Below, in pieces: positions 6,739-16,463 of a DNA stretch of 55,387 nucleotides (the stretch's first letter is position 1; each line of letters starts with the position of its first letter). The DNA comes from Candidatus Merdinaster equi. Its GTDB lineage: Bacteria; Bacillota; Clostridia; Lachnospirales; Lachnospiraceae. Under the pieces are notes generated by a model that did no database searches, had not been told where the DNA came from, and was given only the letters and a program-made list of their open reading frames with translations. The position numbers and the translations under genes were made by a program. The stretch is taken from NCBI GenBank assembly GCA_018064935.1, contig JAGHUF010000105.1, forward strand, positions 1-55,387, read 5' to 3'.

Positions 6739-9609
6739 ATGGCAAAGGTAAGAATTTGTGACCTGGCAAAAGAGATAGATGTTACCAGCAAGGATATAAT
6801 TGATGTCTGTGCGCAGCTGGGAATAGAGGCAAAATCTTCAACAAAAGGGCTTGAAGAGGATGAAGTAGCCAGCATTAAGTCTAAATTAGGCAAAGCCTCT
6901 AAGGACAAAGAGGTATCAGCAAATAAAGCTCCAGCAAAAGAGGAACCTGTCAAGAAAGCTGAAGCAGAAGAGGCTCCAAAAGCTCCTGCAAAAGCAGCCG
7001 AAGCAGAGGCGCCTAAGAAAAAGAAAAAAATTGTGATGATGTCTAGCGGAAGTGGAAATGGTGCGGCTGTGCAGCGTCCTCAGCAGCCTGCTGCGGGACC
7101 AAGAAACACCGTTGTGACAAATAGTGGAAGACCAGCGCCTAACAGGCCAATCAGACCGCTCACTCCTCCATCACCAACCCCATCTGTTAACATTGTTGCC
7201 AATCCTAATAAGGGACAGGAGAACAGAAAGCCACAGGTTGATAAGGCTAAAGAGCAGGCAGCTACGCCTGAAGTAAATACAAACGCACCTGCAGCATCAA
7301 ATGCTAATGCTGCAAATGCAAATGCAACAAGCCAGAGTGCTAATCAGGCTAATAATGCCGCTAGTGCACCATCTGATAGAAATCAGAATCAGAATCAGAA
7401 CAAAAAGCCAGAAGGCAAAGTTATCGTTACAGATACAAGAAACCAGTCAAGAGGGGATAGACCATATGGACAAAACGGTGGACAGAAGAATTCATTCCGC
7501 CCTGATTCAAACAGATCCAATGGAGATAATAGAAATGGGGCTAACCGTGGCCAGGGGAATTCGCAGAATGGTCAAGGTGGTAACCGTGGTCAAAGGCCTT
7601 TTGGTAATAACTCAGGCCGTCCACAGGGAAATGGAGCACCGGACACTAGATTTGTAAAAAAAGCAGGTGGCGGAAGTGCATTTATCTCTGAGGGACCTAA
7701 GGAGAATAATTCCAGAAGAGATGATCGTCATTACGATAAGGACAAGAAGAATAAGAAAGACCTTATGTATGAAGATGGAGACATGCTTGGAAAGGGCAAG
7801 AATAAGGCAGGACGCTTTATAAAGCCCGAGAAGAAGCAGGAGGTTGAAGAGGAAGTAATCAAGGTTATTACTATTCCAGAGACCATAACCATCAAGGATC
7901 TTGCTGACAAGATGAAGCAGCAGGCTTCAGCGATTGTTAAAAAACTCTTCCTTGCAGGAAAAATGGTTACTGTCAATGAAGAGATTTCATATGAAGAAGC
8001 AGAGAATATTGCAATGGAATATGAGATTCTCTGTGAAAAAGAGATTAAAGTTGATGTTATCGAAGAGCTTCTTAAGGAAGAAGAGGAAGATACACAGCTT
8101 ATGACAAAGCGTCCTCCTGTTATTTGTGTAATGGGACATGTAGACCATGGTAAAACTTCGCTTCTTGATGCAATTCGTAAGACGAATGTTACTGATAGAG
8201 AAGCAGGTGGTATTACCCAGGCCATCGGTGCTTATACAGTTAATGTTGATGGACAGTCAATTACATTCCTTGATACACCTGGACATGAGGCATTCACAGC
8301 AATGCGTATGCGTGGAGCAAACTCAACTGATATTGCAGTACTTGTTGTTGCTGCAGATGACGGTGTTATGCCACAGACAGTTGAAGCTATTAACCATGCT
8401 AAGGCAGCTGGAATTGAAATAATCGTTGCCGTTAATAAGATTGATAAGCCAGGTGCAAATGTTGACAGAGTTAAGCAGGAATTAACTGAGTATGAGCTTA
8501 TTGCAACTGATTGGGGCGGCTCAACAGAATTTGTTCCTGTATCTGCTAAGAGTGGAGAAGGAATTAGTGATCTTCTCGAGACAATTATTCTTACATCAGA
8601 TATTCTTGAACTGAAAGCTAATGCTAATAGAAAGGCAAGAGGTCTTGTAATCGAGGCACAGCTTGATAAGGGACGTGGTCCAGTTGCTACTGTTCTTGTT
8701 CAGAAGGGTACTCTTCATGTCGGAGATTTCATATCAGCAGGCTCTTGCCATGGTAAGGTTCGTGCCATGGTTGATGATAAGGGAAGACGTGTAAAAGAAG
8801 CTACTCCTTCTACACCAGTTGAGATTCTTGGTCTTGATGATGTACCAAACGCTGGCGAGATATTCATTGCACATGTAAATGATAAGGAAGCTAAGTATTT
8901 TGCCGATACCTTCAAGGCACAGAACAGAGAGAAGCTTCTTGAGGAAACCAAGTCAAAGATGAGTCTTGATGATCTGTTCAGTCAGATTCAGGCAGGTAAT
9001 CTCAAGGAACTCAAGCTTATCGTTAAGGCTGATGTTCAGGGATCTGTCGAGGCAGTTAAGGCTTCACTTATGAAACTGTCAAATGATGAGGTTGTTGTTA
9101 AGTGTATCCACGGCGGCGTTGGTGCGATTAATGAATCCGATGTAATTCTTGCAAGCGCATCTTCTGCTATTATTATTGGATTTAATGTACGTCCTGATGC
9201 TCAGGCTAAGGAAACAGCTGAGAGAGAAGGCGTTGAGGTTAAACTGTATAACGTTATCTATCAGGCAATTGATGATGTAGAGGCAGCTATGAAGGGAATG
9301 CTTGATCCAATCTTCGAGGAGAAGGTAATTGGACATGCAGAGATTCAGCAGATCTTTAAGGCTTCTGCAATTGGTAATATTGCCGGTGCAAGAGTGATGG
9401 ATGGTAATATCCAGAGGGATTGTAAGGTTCGTATCACCAGAGAGGGAGAGCTTGTATTTGAAGGGGCGCTCGCTTCACTTAAGAGATTTAAAGATGATGT
9501 TAAGGAAGTAAAAGAGGGCTTCGAGTGTGGTCTTGTATTTGAAGGCTATGATCAAATGCAGGAACTCGATATGGTTGAAGCTTACATTATGGTTGAGGTA
9601 CCAAGGTAA
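6739..9609 (+). CDS. infB: Translation initiation factor IF-2
   Basis: A 956-residue IF-2, the GTPase that brings initiator fMet-tRNA to the ribosome and promotes subunit joining. The N-terminus has an IF2-N helix bundle (about 1-55), then a long low-complexity region (about 60-370) that is first Ala/Lys/Glu-rich, then Asn/Gln/Ala-rich (NQNQNQNK), then Gly/Arg/Asn-rich. The conserved core has a second IF2-N segment and the G domain: GHVDHGKT at 466-473, DTPGH near 512 and NKID near 566. Domains II, III and C2 follow, including [11 protein letters not shown]. The stop is immediately followed by the rbfA ATG. Confidence 0.97.
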   Translation: MAKVRICDLAKEIDVTSKDIIDVCAQLGIEAKSSTKGLEEDEVASIKSKLGKASKDKEVSANKAPAKEEPVKKAEAEEAPKAPAKAAEAEAPKKKKKIVMMSSGSGNGAAVQRPQQPAAGPRNTVVTNSGRPAPNRPIRPLTPPSPTPSVNIVANPNKGQENRKPQVDKAKEQAATPEVNTNAPAASNANAANANATSQSANQANNAASAPSDRNQNQNQNKKPEGKVIVTDTRNQSRGDRPYGQNGGQKNSFRPDSNRSNGDNRNGANRGQGNSQNGQGGNRGQRPFGNNSGRPQGNGAPDTRFVKKAGGGSAFISEGPKENNSRRDDRHYDKDKKNKKDLMYEDGDMLGKGKNKAGRFIKPEKKQEVEEEVIKVITIPETITIKDLADKMKQQASAIVKKLFLAGKMVTVNEEISYEEAENIAMEYEILCEKEIKVDVIEELLKEEEEDTQLMTKRPPVICVMGHVDHGKTSLLDAIRKTNVTDREAGGITQAIGAYTVNVDGQSITFLDTPGHEAFTAMRMRGANSTDIAVLVVAADDGVMPQTVEAINHAKAAGIEIIVAVNKIDKPGANVDRVKQELTEYELIATDWGGSTEFVPVSAKSGEGISDLLETIILTSDILELKANANRKARGLVIEAQLDKGRGPVATVLVQKGTLHVGDFISAGSCHGKVRAMVDDKGRRVKEATPSTPVEILGLDDVPNAGEIFIAHVNDKEAKYFADTFKAQNREKLLEETKSKMSLDDLFSQIQAGNLKELKLIVKADVQGSVEAVKASLMKLSNDEVVVKCIHGGVGAINESDVILASASSAIIIGFNVRPDAQAKETAEREGVEVKLYNVIYQAIDDVEAAMKGMLDPIFEEKVIGHAEIQQIFKASAIGNIAGARVMDGNIQRDCKVRITREGELVFEGALASLKRFKDDVKEVKEGFECGLVFEGYDQMQELDMVEAYIMVEVPR

Positions 9610-9999
9610 ATGCGAAAGAACAGTGTAAAAAGTACCAGGATCAATGAGGAAGTAAAAAGGGTTATGGCGGAGATTATCAGATCTTCGCTGAAGGACCCTA
9701 GAATTCATCCTTTTACGTCTGTTGTAGATGTTGAGGTTGCACCGGATCTTAAGACATGCAAAGCATACATCAGTATTCTTGGAGATGATGAGAAAGCTCT
9801 CAAGGACACGCTGGCAGGCCTTCGCAGTGCGGAAGGGTTTATTAGAACCAAACTCGCCAAAGAGATTAATCTGAGAAATACGCCTGAGATTCGCTTTATT
9901 ATGGACCAGTCAATTGCTTATGGAGTTAACATGTCGAGACTGATTGATGAGGTTAACAAAGATTTGAAGCCAGTCGATGAGGAAACTTCAGAGGAGTAA
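9610..9999 (+). CDS. rbfA: Ribosome-binding factor A
   Basis: A 129-residue KH-fold protein that binds the 30S subunit near the 16S 5' helix during maturation. Family motifs are VMAEIIRSSLKDPRI at the N-terminus, VSRVE-like VDVEVAPDLKTCKAYIS, and FGVH-like IAYGVNMSRLIDEV near the C-terminus. The ATG directly follows the infB stop with no gap, so it is translationally coupled to infB. Confidence 0.95.
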   Translation: MRKNSVKSTRINEEVKRVMAEIIRSSLKDPRIHPFTSVVDVEVAPDLKTCKAYISILGDDEKALKDTLAGLRSAEGFIRTKLAKEINLRNTPEIRFIMDQSIAYGVNMSRLIDEVNKDLKPVDEETSEE

Positions 10000-10005
10000 A
10001 GATTC

Positions 10006-10959
10006 GTGGAACGAATTGATATTATAAAAGAATGTGAAAATGCTTCTTCAATAGGTATCGCTGGACATATCAGACCTGATGGTGATGCAATTGGTACAAC
10101 GATGGCGCTGAAACTTTATCTGGAGAATGTTTTTCCTGATAAGGAGATAAAAGCCTATTTTGAGACGCCACCTACTATTTTTTCTTTTATCAAAGAGATA
10201 GATGAGGTTGAGTCGAATTTTCCAGAGCATGAACCATTTGATGTGTTTATTGCGGTTGATACTGTGCCTGAGAGATTATCAGGGGCAAAAAAGTATTTTG
10301 ATAATGCAAAAAAAACAATAAATATTGATCACCATATGAGCAACGCCAATGGCTCGGGAATGGTTAATTATGTTGAGGCAGACGCCAGCTCAACAGCTGA
10401 GCTGGCATATATCTTAATGGACAAGAAATATGTGGATAGGTATATTGCCGAGGCGGTTTACACAGGAATGATTCATGATACAGGTGTTTTCCGTTATTCG
10501 AACACCTCACCCAGAACCCATAAGGTTGCTGCCGAACTTATAAGCTATGGGATAGATTTTCCAACACTTATTGATAAAACCTTCTATGAGAAGACTTTTG
10601 TTCAGAATCAGCTTCTGGGCATGGCACTGCTTAAGGCACAGTTGTATGACGATGGCAGGATAATTGCAAGCTATATAACCAAGGCTGAGTTGGATGAAAA
10701 AGGTGCTTTTTCTAAGCATTTAGATGGAATTGTCAGTCAGCTTCGTGTAACCAGAGGCGTGGAGATGAGTGTTTTCCTCTATGAATTAACCGAGGGGCAC
10801 TACAAAGTATCCTTCCGTTCCGGCGGTGGAATCAACGTGGCAGCTGTAGCTGAAGGCTTTGGCGGTGGAGGCCATGAGAGAGCGGCAGGCTGTGAAATTG
10901 ATGGTGATTACGAGACAGCAATCGAACAGATTTTGCAGGCTGTAAAAACTAAGAGTTAG
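10006..10959 (+). CDS. nrnA: DHH/DHHA1 phosphoesterase (NrnA-type oligoribonuclease/pAp phosphatase)
   Basis: A 317-residue DHH phosphoesterase. Motifs are GHIRPDGDAIGT, D in VAVDTV, DHHMSN and the C-terminal DHHA1 signature GGGGHERAAG. NrnA enzymes degrade short RNA oligomers and dephosphorylate 3'-phosphoadenosine-5'-phosphate. GTG is the start codon, preceded by GAGGAG at the end of rbfA, and begins MERIDIIKECENASS. It is the last gene of the rimP operon and is followed by a terminator at 10994. Activity on cyclic-dinucleotide-derived pApA or pGpG is possible in this family and cannot be decided from sequence. Confidence 0.9.
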   Translation: MERIDIIKECENASSIGIAGHIRPDGDAIGTTMALKLYLENVFPDKEIKAYFETPPTIFSFIKEIDEVESNFPEHEPFDVFIAVDTVPERLSGAKKYFDNAKKTINIDHHMSNANGSGMVNYVEADASSTAELAYILMDKKYVDRYIAEAVYTGMIHDTGVFRYSNTSPRTHKVAAELISYGIDFPTLIDKTFYEKTFVQNQLLGMALLKAQLYDDGRIIASYITKAELDEKGAFSKHLDGIVSQLRVTRGVEMSVFLYELTEGHYKVSFRSGGGINVAAVAEGFGGGGHERAAGCEIDGDYETAIEQILQAVKTKS

Positions 10960-10993
10960 ATTAATAATAAAAACAAATAAGTATATGTCATTT

Positions 10994-11034
10994 AAACAGG
11001 ATGGTCAGAGCATGCTGGCTGTCCTGTTTATTTT
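10994..11034 (+). terminator. Terminator after nrnA
   Basis: AAACAGGA pairs with TCCTGTTT, the stem continues inward through several G-U pairs to a short loop, and the 3' side runs into TTTATTTT. It ends the rimP-nrnA unit. Confidence 0.75.
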
Positions 11035-11081
11035 ACTTCATAGCTTGAAACACCTGTATATTGCAGGGTTAATTATTATTT

Positions 11082-11990
11082 ATGAATGGACTGATAAATG
11101 TATATAAGGAAGCTGGATTTACCTCCATGGATGTGGTAGCGAAGCTTCGAGGAATACTGAAAACTAGAAAAATTGGTCATACGGGAACTCTTGACCCGGA
11201 TGCTACCGGAGTTCTTCCTGTTTGTGTGGGCTATGCCACGAAATTGTGCGATATGCTGACTGACAGGGATAAGGAGTATGTTGCGGAACTACTCCTTGGC
11301 GTGATGACAGATACGCTGGATATATCAGGCCAGATTCTGGCAACCTCTGAAGTCACTGTAAGTGCCGAGCAGATTAGGGAGGCTGTTTCTTTTTTTGTCG
11401 GTGGATACGACCAGATTCCACCTATGTATTCTGCGCTTAAGATTAATGGACAGAAGCTGTGCGACCTTGCCAGAAATGGTAAGGAGGTAGAAAGAAAGCC
11501 AAGGCATGTTGAAATATACAGTATAGACATAGAGAAGATTGAGCTGCCGGTTGTTACTATCCGGGTGCACTGCGGAAAGGGAACGTACATAAGGTCCCTA
11601 TGCGATGACATTGGACGAAGACTCGGATGTGGTGGCTGCATGAGAACTCTTGTGAGGACGAAAGCAGCCGGATTTGAAATAGATAATGCATATACTCTTT
11701 CAGAAATCGAAAAAATGAGGGATTCGGGAGAAATAGAAGAGCATATAACCAGTGTGGAGTATGTTTTCAGGGATTTGCCAGCATATGCTTCGGCACCAGA
11801 ATATGAAAAGCTTCTTCAAAATGGTAATCCCATTGGAACTAATCAGGTTATTTCCTGCGATAGTGTCATGAGTGAGCCCTCTGAAAATGAAAACGAGAGG
11901 GTCCGAATATATCATGCCGATGGAAGATTCTGCGGAGTCTTCACAAAAAATGGAAGGTTTTATAAGCCTGAAAAAATATTTGAGTTATAG
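11082..11990 (+). CDS. truB: tRNA pseudouridine-55 synthase TruB
   Basis: A 302-residue TruB that makes pseudouridine 55 in the T-loop of tRNAs. The catalytic Asp is D38 in GHTGTLDPDATGVLPVC. Other motifs are Y in PPMYSALK and RVHCGKGTYIRSLCDDIG, with a C-terminal PUA-like segment. The start is supported by the standard beginning MNGLINVYKEAG, although the ribosome binding site is weak. It forms a pair with ribF, 11 bases downstream. Confidence 0.95.
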   Translation: MNGLINVYKEAGFTSMDVVAKLRGILKTRKIGHTGTLDPDATGVLPVCVGYATKLCDMLTDRDKEYVAELLLGVMTDTLDISGQILATSEVTVSAEQIREAVSFFVGGYDQIPPMYSALKINGQKLCDLARNGKEVERKPRHVEIYSIDIEKIELPVVTIRVHCGKGTYIRSLCDDIGRRLGCGGCMRTLVRTKAAGFEIDNAYTLSEIEKMRDSGEIEEHITSVEYVFRDLPAYASAPEYEKLLQNGNPIGTNQVISCDSVMSEPSENENERVRIYHADGRFCGVFTKNGRFYKPEKIFEL

Positions 11991-12001
11991 GAATATTGTA
12001 A

Positions 12002-12940
12002 ATGCAGATTATTGAGAATAAAGTCCATTTTGATTTCCCAGGTAGGTCATGTGTTACGCTTGGTAAGTTTGATGGACTTCATATAGGTCATTCGAAAATA
12101 ATAGAGTCGATGCGTGAACATATGCAGGATGACATGCATATGGTTGCGTTTACTTTTGACCCATCGCCGGCTTCTTTTTTTGCGGGAAGGACAATTCCTG
12201 AACTAATGACAAAAGAAGAAAAAAGGAAGGCGTTTGAGTCATATGGGTTTGATTATCTGTGGGAATTCCCGATGAATGATGAAACGGCAGCTACTAAACC
12301 CTATGATTTTATTAAGAATTACCTTTTTGAAGATTTAAAAGCAGGTGTTATTGTGGCTGGAGAGGACGTAAGCTTTGGGGATAAAGGGCTTGGTAATGCG
12401 CAGCTGTTAGCTGAATGTGCGGATGAGTTTGGCTATGAATTATACCTGCTTCCAAAGGTGTGCATAGATGGGAACGAAGTATCATCTTCATATGTGAGAC
12501 AGGAAGTGTCCAAGGGTAATATGGAACTTGTGGCTGGACTTCTTGGAAAACCGTATGAGTTGTCGGGCATAGTTGAAAAAGGAGCACAGAGAGGCAGAGA
12601 GTTTGGCTTTCCAACAGTCAATATTTATCCGAGCGATTCGAAGCTTCTTCCACCGTATGGTGTGTATTATGCAAAGGTGTATACAGACCAGGGCATGTTC
12701 TATTCAATTACTGATATCGGGGTTAAACCTACAGTGACCAGTGAGGGTAGAAAGGTTGTTGAGTCATATTTATATAACTTCGATGGAACGTTGTATGGAA
12801 CCCAGATTAGGGTAGAACTGTTGTCCTACAGAAGACCTGAGTATAAGTTTAGTGGAGTTGATGAATTGATTAAAACTCTTGAGAACGACAAAAAAGCAGG
12901 CGAGAAATATTTTGGCCTTAATCTTAATTTTGAAGGATAA
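12002..12940 (+). CDS. ribF: Bifunctional riboflavin kinase/FAD synthetase
   Basis: A 312-residue RibF converting riboflavin to FMN and FMN to FAD. The N-terminal nucleotidyltransferase domain carries GKFDGLHIGH and VAGEDVSFGDKG; the C-terminal flavokinase domain (about 185-312) carries RGREFGFPTVNIYP and the GVYY strand. The order truB-ribF is conserved in Firmicutes. AGGA precedes the ATG. Both catalytic domains look intact. Confidence 0.95.
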   Translation: MQIIENKVHFDFPGRSCVTLGKFDGLHIGHSKIIESMREHMQDDMHMVAFTFDPSPASFFAGRTIPELMTKEEKRKAFESYGFDYLWEFPMNDETAATKPYDFIKNYLFEDLKAGVIVAGEDVSFGDKGLGNAQLLAECADEFGYELYLLPKVCIDGNEVSSSYVRQEVSKGNMELVAGLLGKPYELSGIVEKGAQRGREFGFPTVNIYPSDSKLLPPYGVYYAKVYTDQGMFYSITDIGVKPTVTSEGRKVVESYLYNFDGTLYGTQIRVELLSYRRPEYKFSGVDELIKTLENDKKAGEKYFGLNLNFEG

Positions 12941-12944
12941 GGTC

Positions 12945-12973
12945 TTGAATGATGTTATTGTTTCTAATACAAT
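12945..12973 (+). promoter_or_regulatory. Sigma-A-type promoter for the Na/Pi transporter gene
   Basis: TTGAAT at 12945-12950 and TACAAT at 12968-12973 are separated by 17 bases, directly after the ribF stop and 55 bases before the next start codon. Confidence 0.55.
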
Positions 12974-13028
12974 AAAATAGGTCTGCTTTTGGGGGAAAGA
13001 AGCAGGCGCGGGTTACGGAAAGGATAAT

Positions 13029-14684
13029 ATGGACGCTGCAACTATCATTTCATCTGTATTAGGGCTACTTGGCGGTCTTGGTCTTTTTCTATTGGGAATG
13101 AGACTCATGAGTGAGAGTATCGAGAAGGTGGCCGGTGCGAAACTTAGATCCATCCTTGAATTTTTCACGACAAATCGATTTACAGGTATGCTTGTAGGAC
13201 TTGTTTTTACAGGCATTATTCAGTCATCTTCGGCCAGTACGGTTATGGTTGTCAGTTTTGTTAACTCAGGACTGATGAATCTTGGTCAGGCGGCGGGAGT
13301 TATATTTGGTGCCAATATCGGTACCACAGTTACATCGCAGCTGGTTTCTATCAAGCTTGACGCGTATGCGCCTATAATTCTTCTTTTGGGCGTTGTCTTT
13401 GTAATGTTTTCCAAAAACCAGACAGTTAATAAGATTGCCTCTATCCTGGTGGGCTTTGGCGTGCTCTTTTTAGGCTTGTCAATGATGAAGGATTCAATGC
13501 AGATATTGAAGGAAGAGCCACATGTTGTTTCAATGTTTGCTTCACTTAAGAGCCCGGTCTTTGCAATTCTTCTGGGAACTGTTCTGACGGCTATTATTCA
13601 GAGCTCTTCAGTTACGGTCTCGATTATGGTATTGCTTGCCGGACAAGGGTTACTCAGTCTGAATATATGTATGTATATTATCCTCGGATGTAATATTGGT
13701 GCATGTACATCAGCTCTTTTGTCATCTTTTTCCGGTGGAAAGAATGCAAAGCGTGCAGCCTTGATTCACCTACTGTTTAACGTTATAGGTACGATACTCA
13801 TGTTCATTGCACTGCAGATTGCTGCAGGTCCAATTGAGCAGGGTATAAACGCGTTGTCAAATGGAGACGCGGAGAGATTCGTTGCAAATGCACATACAAT
13901 ATTTAAGGTAGTTCAGGTACTGGTTCTTCTGCCGTTCTCAAATCTCATCGTAAAGATGACCTACCTGTTTGTAAGAGGAGAGGACAAGAAGATATCTTAC
14001 AGGGAGAATTTCCAGCTCAAGTATATCGGAGAAAAATCTGTGTTTAATCCAACTACAGCAGTGGTTGGTGCAACCAAGGAGATTGAGCGAATGGCTTCAC
14101 TTGCTGAGGAGAATCTGAACCGTGCAATGAATGCTCTCATAACACTTGATCAGGAAGATATAACAGAGGTTTATATGGTGGAGAAAAATATAAACTTCCT
14201 GAATAAATCGATAACTAATTACCTTGTTAAAGTCAATCAGACTCTGTTGCCGTTGGAGGACCAGAAAATTATTGGTGCGCTTTTCCATGTGGTAAACGAT
14301 GTCGAGAGAATTGGTGACCATGCGGAGAATGTTGCAGACGCAGCAAGAACCCGTATAGAAACAGGCGTTTCTTTTTCGAAAACTGCTCAGCGCGAGCTGG
14401 GTGAGATGCTCGATATGGTCAATAAGATGATTCACTACTCAATTGAATTGTTTGTGACTGGCAAAGAGGAACATGTTGCCGATATCAACATGCTTGAGGA
14501 GAAGGTTGATGCGAAGGAGCGTGAGCTTCAGAGACTCCATGTAGACAGACTTACAAGAAATGAATGTACTCCAGAAGCTGGTATGCTATATTCGGACGTT
14601 GTTTCAGGACTTGAAAGAGTTGCAGATCATGCTGTCAATATTGCATTCTGTGTTATCAACGCAGAGCAGGAAGAGGCGCTGTAG
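13029..14684 (+). CDS. Na/Pi cotransporter family protein with PhoU-like domain
   Basis: A 551-residue membrane protein. The N-terminal half (about 1-310) has two repeated Na_Pi_cotrans units with the signature GIIQSSSAST and AIIQSSSVTV and many hydrophobic helices. The C-terminal part (about 340-545) is cytoplasmic and helical and resembles PhoU repeats. The family imports phosphate with sodium; the PhoU part may sense or regulate. GAAAGGA precedes the ATG. It has its own predicted promoter and no pho genes beside it. Confidence 0.9.
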   Translation: MDAATIISSVLGLLGGLGLFLLGMRLMSESIEKVAGAKLRSILEFFTTNRFTGMLVGLVFTGIIQSSSASTVMVVSFVNSGLMNLGQAAGVIFGANIGTTVTSQLVSIKLDAYAPIILLLGVVFVMFSKNQTVNKIASILVGFGVLFLGLSMMKDSMQILKEEPHVVSMFASLKSPVFAILLGTVLTAIIQSSSVTVSIMVLLAGQGLLSLNICMYIILGCNIGACTSALLSSFSGGKNAKRAALIHLLFNVIGTILMFIALQIAAGPIEQGINALSNGDAERFVANAHTIFKVVQVLVLLPFSNLIVKMTYLFVRGEDKKISYRENFQLKYIGEKSVFNPTTAVVGATKEIERMASLAEENLNRAMNALITLDQEDITEVYMVEKNINFLNKSITNYLVKVNQTLLPLEDQKIIGALFHVVNDVERIGDHAENVADAARTRIETGVSFSKTAQRELGEMLDMVNKMIHYSIELFVTGKEEHVADINMLEEKVDAKERELQRLHVDRLTRNECTPEAGMLYSDVVSGLERVADHAVNIAFCVINAEQEEAL

Positions 14685-14706
14685 TAAATTCTAAGAAAAG
14701 TATTGC

Positions 14707-15858
14707 ATGAGAAGAATTAAAGACTATTTCAAAATTATGGTGGGCATCTGCTTTGCAGTGCCCATTATGTTACAGCTGAATATGATATCTGTTCTCGCTG
14801 ATGTACCAACTGCCATTAGGGTTTCGCAGATGGGTATGTCGGCAGCATCTAATCAGGAGATTGCACTCCCGGGAGAGAATGAAGCAGATCCGGACGATTT
14901 CCTTCATAATGGTGCAGGAATCGAGACAGTCATTGGCGGATATGATTCAATGACAGCCGATGAATTCTTGAGTGAGATGGAAGATCTTACGATCACTCGA
15001 ATTAAGAATGAAGCAGAAAACTGGGGCTATACAAATCTTGGTATTGCCAATGTCTCTGAAACTCTCAATGTCAGAAACAGTGCATCAGAAAATGGAAGTA
15101 AGGTTGGTGAGCTTTCAAACGGGGCCGCTGTAGAGATCCTTAGTGAGGAAGATGGCTGGTACAAGATCGAGAGTGGCAAGGTGTCAGGCTACGTTAAGGC
15201 GAATTATATTTTGACCGGGGATGAAGCCAAAACAAAAGCTCAGGAGAATCAGAAATTATCTGCGCGTGTTGTTGCCAACGCACTAAAGGTCAGAAAGCAG
15301 CCAGATACCAAGCATGGAACCTACGGACTTATCTATAACGGAACTGAGCTTGAGGTTGTCGAGGTTCTGGGGGACGGCTGGGTATCTGTAAAATATGCAG
15401 ATGAAGAAGAGGCATATGTGAGCGGTGATTATGTTGATGTATGCTATTCTTTGGATACGGCGCTCACCATATCAGAGGCTTTATATGGAAAAGGAGTGAC
15501 AAGTGCTGGAATTGACCTTGCTCAGAGAGCTGTTCAGTATGTTGGTCATCCTTATGTATACGGTGGAACGAGTCTAACAAATGGTACGGACTGTTCAGGC
15601 TTCACAATGCTTCTAATGAAAAAGTACGGAGTAAAGCTTCCTCATTCTGCGAGAAGTCAGTCGAGAATGGGAGTCGAAGTGTCTATGTCAGCACTTCAGC
15701 CTGGAGATCTGGTATTCTACTCAGATTCCACTGGCGTTAACCATGTGACGGTATATATAGGCAATGGACAGGTGTGCCATGCTAGTAATCCGAGAAGTGG
15801 AATTAAGATTTCGGAAATCAATTACAGAAAGCCTACATGTGCGAGAAGATTTCTGTAG
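14707..15858 (+). CDS. Secreted SH3-domain NlpC/P60 peptidoglycan hydrolase
   Basis: A 383-residue exported cell-wall hydrolase. Residues 1-32 form a signal peptide (MRRIKDYFK, hydrophobic core, cleavage near VLA/DV). Two bacterial SH3 domains follow (about 115-175 and 188-250), which normally bind the peptide or glycan of the wall. The C-terminal NlpC/P60 domain has the catalytic Cys296 in NGTDCSGF, His346 in NHVTVYIG and a third residue at His358. Such enzymes cleave peptide stems (gamma-D-Glu to diamino acid). The ribosome binding site is weak (AAGAAAAG). It may be read from the preceding transporter promoter, 22 bases away. Confidence 0.93.
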   Translation: MRRIKDYFKIMVGICFAVPIMLQLNMISVLADVPTAIRVSQMGMSAASNQEIALPGENEADPDDFLHNGAGIETVIGGYDSMTADEFLSEMEDLTITRIKNEAENWGYTNLGIANVSETLNVRNSASENGSKVGELSNGAAVEILSEEDGWYKIESGKVSGYVKANYILTGDEAKTKAQENQKLSARVVANALKVRKQPDTKHGTYGLIYNGTELEVVEVLGDGWVSVKYADEEEAYVSGDYVDVCYSLDTALTISEALYGKGVTSAGIDLAQRAVQYVGHPYVYGGTSLTNGTDCSGFTMLLMKKYGVKLPHSARSQSRMGVEVSMSALQPGDLVFYSDSTGVNHVTVYIGNGQVCHASNPRSGIKISEINYRKPTCARRFL

Positions 15859-15867
15859 ATTATCTGC

Positions 15868-15896
15868 TTTACATAAGATGGATATTGTGATATTCT
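15868..15896 (+). promoter_or_regulatory. Promoter for rpsO
   Basis: TTTACA at 15868-15873, a 17-base spacer and TATTCT at 15891-15896, placed 113 bases before the rpsO ATG and leaving a structured leader. Confidence 0.6.
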
Positions 15897-16008
15897 AACT
15901 AAGTGTGATTTTGCTAGGCTTGGTTGTCGGTTTCTCCGAACCATAACTCAGCTTATGCAGTAAGCGCCCTAAGGGCGAGTAAAGTAATAAAATTAAAGGA
16001 GAAAAACA
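15897..16008 (+). ncRNA. Structured leader of rpsO (candidate S15 autoregulatory RNA)
   Basis: The leader contains three potential stems: TGGTT/AACCA (15921-25 with 15939-43), GCTTA/TAAGC (15951-55 with 15961-65) and CGCCC-TAA-GGGCG (15965-15977). The last two share a base and may compete or form a pseudoknot. S15 is known to bind and repress its own mRNA leader in several bacterial groups with unrelated RNA structures. That this leader binds S15 is inference. Confidence 0.45.
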
Positions 16009-16275
16009 ATGATCACAAAAGAAAAGAAAACAGCAATCATGAAAGAGTATGCAACAAAAGAGGGAGATACTGGTTCTCCAGAAGTACAGGTTGCAGTTCT
16101 TACAGCAAGAATTAAGGAGCTTACTGCTCACCTTCAGGAGAATCCTAAGGATCATCACTCAAGACGTGGACTTCTTAAGATGGTAGGTCAGAGACGTGGA
16201 CTTCTTTCTTACCTTAAGAAGACTGATATTGAGAGATATCGTACTCTGATTGAGAGACTTGAGTTAAGAAAATAA
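16009..16275 (+). CDS. rpsO: 30S ribosomal protein S15
   Basis: An 88-residue S15, of normal length. It binds the 16S rRNA central domain and starts platform assembly. Signature stretches are [27 protein letters not shown] and the C-terminal [28 protein letters not shown] precedes the ATG. It is followed by its own terminator and then by pnp, the usual rpsO-pnp order. Confidence 0.98.
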   Translation: MITKEKKTAIMKEYATKEGDTGSPEVQVAVLTARIKELTAHLQENPKDHHSRRGLLKMVGQRRGLLSYLKKTDIERYRTLIERLELRK

Positions 16276-16282
16276 TGAAAAG

Positions 16283-16313
16283 AAGAGGGGATATACATAT
16301 GTCCCCTCTTTTT
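16283..16313 (+). terminator. Terminator after rpsO
   Basis: AAGAGGGGA pairs with TCCCCTCTT (9 bp), with a 10-base loop and a run of T. Confidence 0.85.
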
Positions 16314-16340
16314 CACATTATAAGAATTGTGTGAAAATGT

Positions 16341-16419
16341 CCGCGTAAGAGACTCGAAGCCACTGATAAGAGAATTCGAGGGTGGTTTTTTTATCAGTAG
16401 TTTCGACTTCTTTACGCGG
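16341..16419 (+). ncRNA. Long hairpin in the pnp leader
   Basis: Two 29-base arms (16341-16369 and 16391-16419) pair with perfect 8-bp ends (CCGCGTAA and ACTGATAA with their complements), a central CGAA/TTCG block, and only a few mismatches or wobbles. In enteric bacteria a comparable pnp leader stem is cut by RNase III and the enzyme then represses its own mRNA. A parallel role here is inference. The loop also holds CTCGAA/TTCGAG, an alternative fold, followed by GGTGG and a run of seven T. Confidence 0.6.
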
Positions 16420-16463
16420 GCTAAAAATAAAAGCTATAAGCTATAAAAAGAAGGAGAACAAAG

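Noticed and set aside
7301-7657. Forward frame inside infB
   Set aside because: It is a shifted reading of the Asn/Gln/Gly-rich low-complexity region of IF-2.
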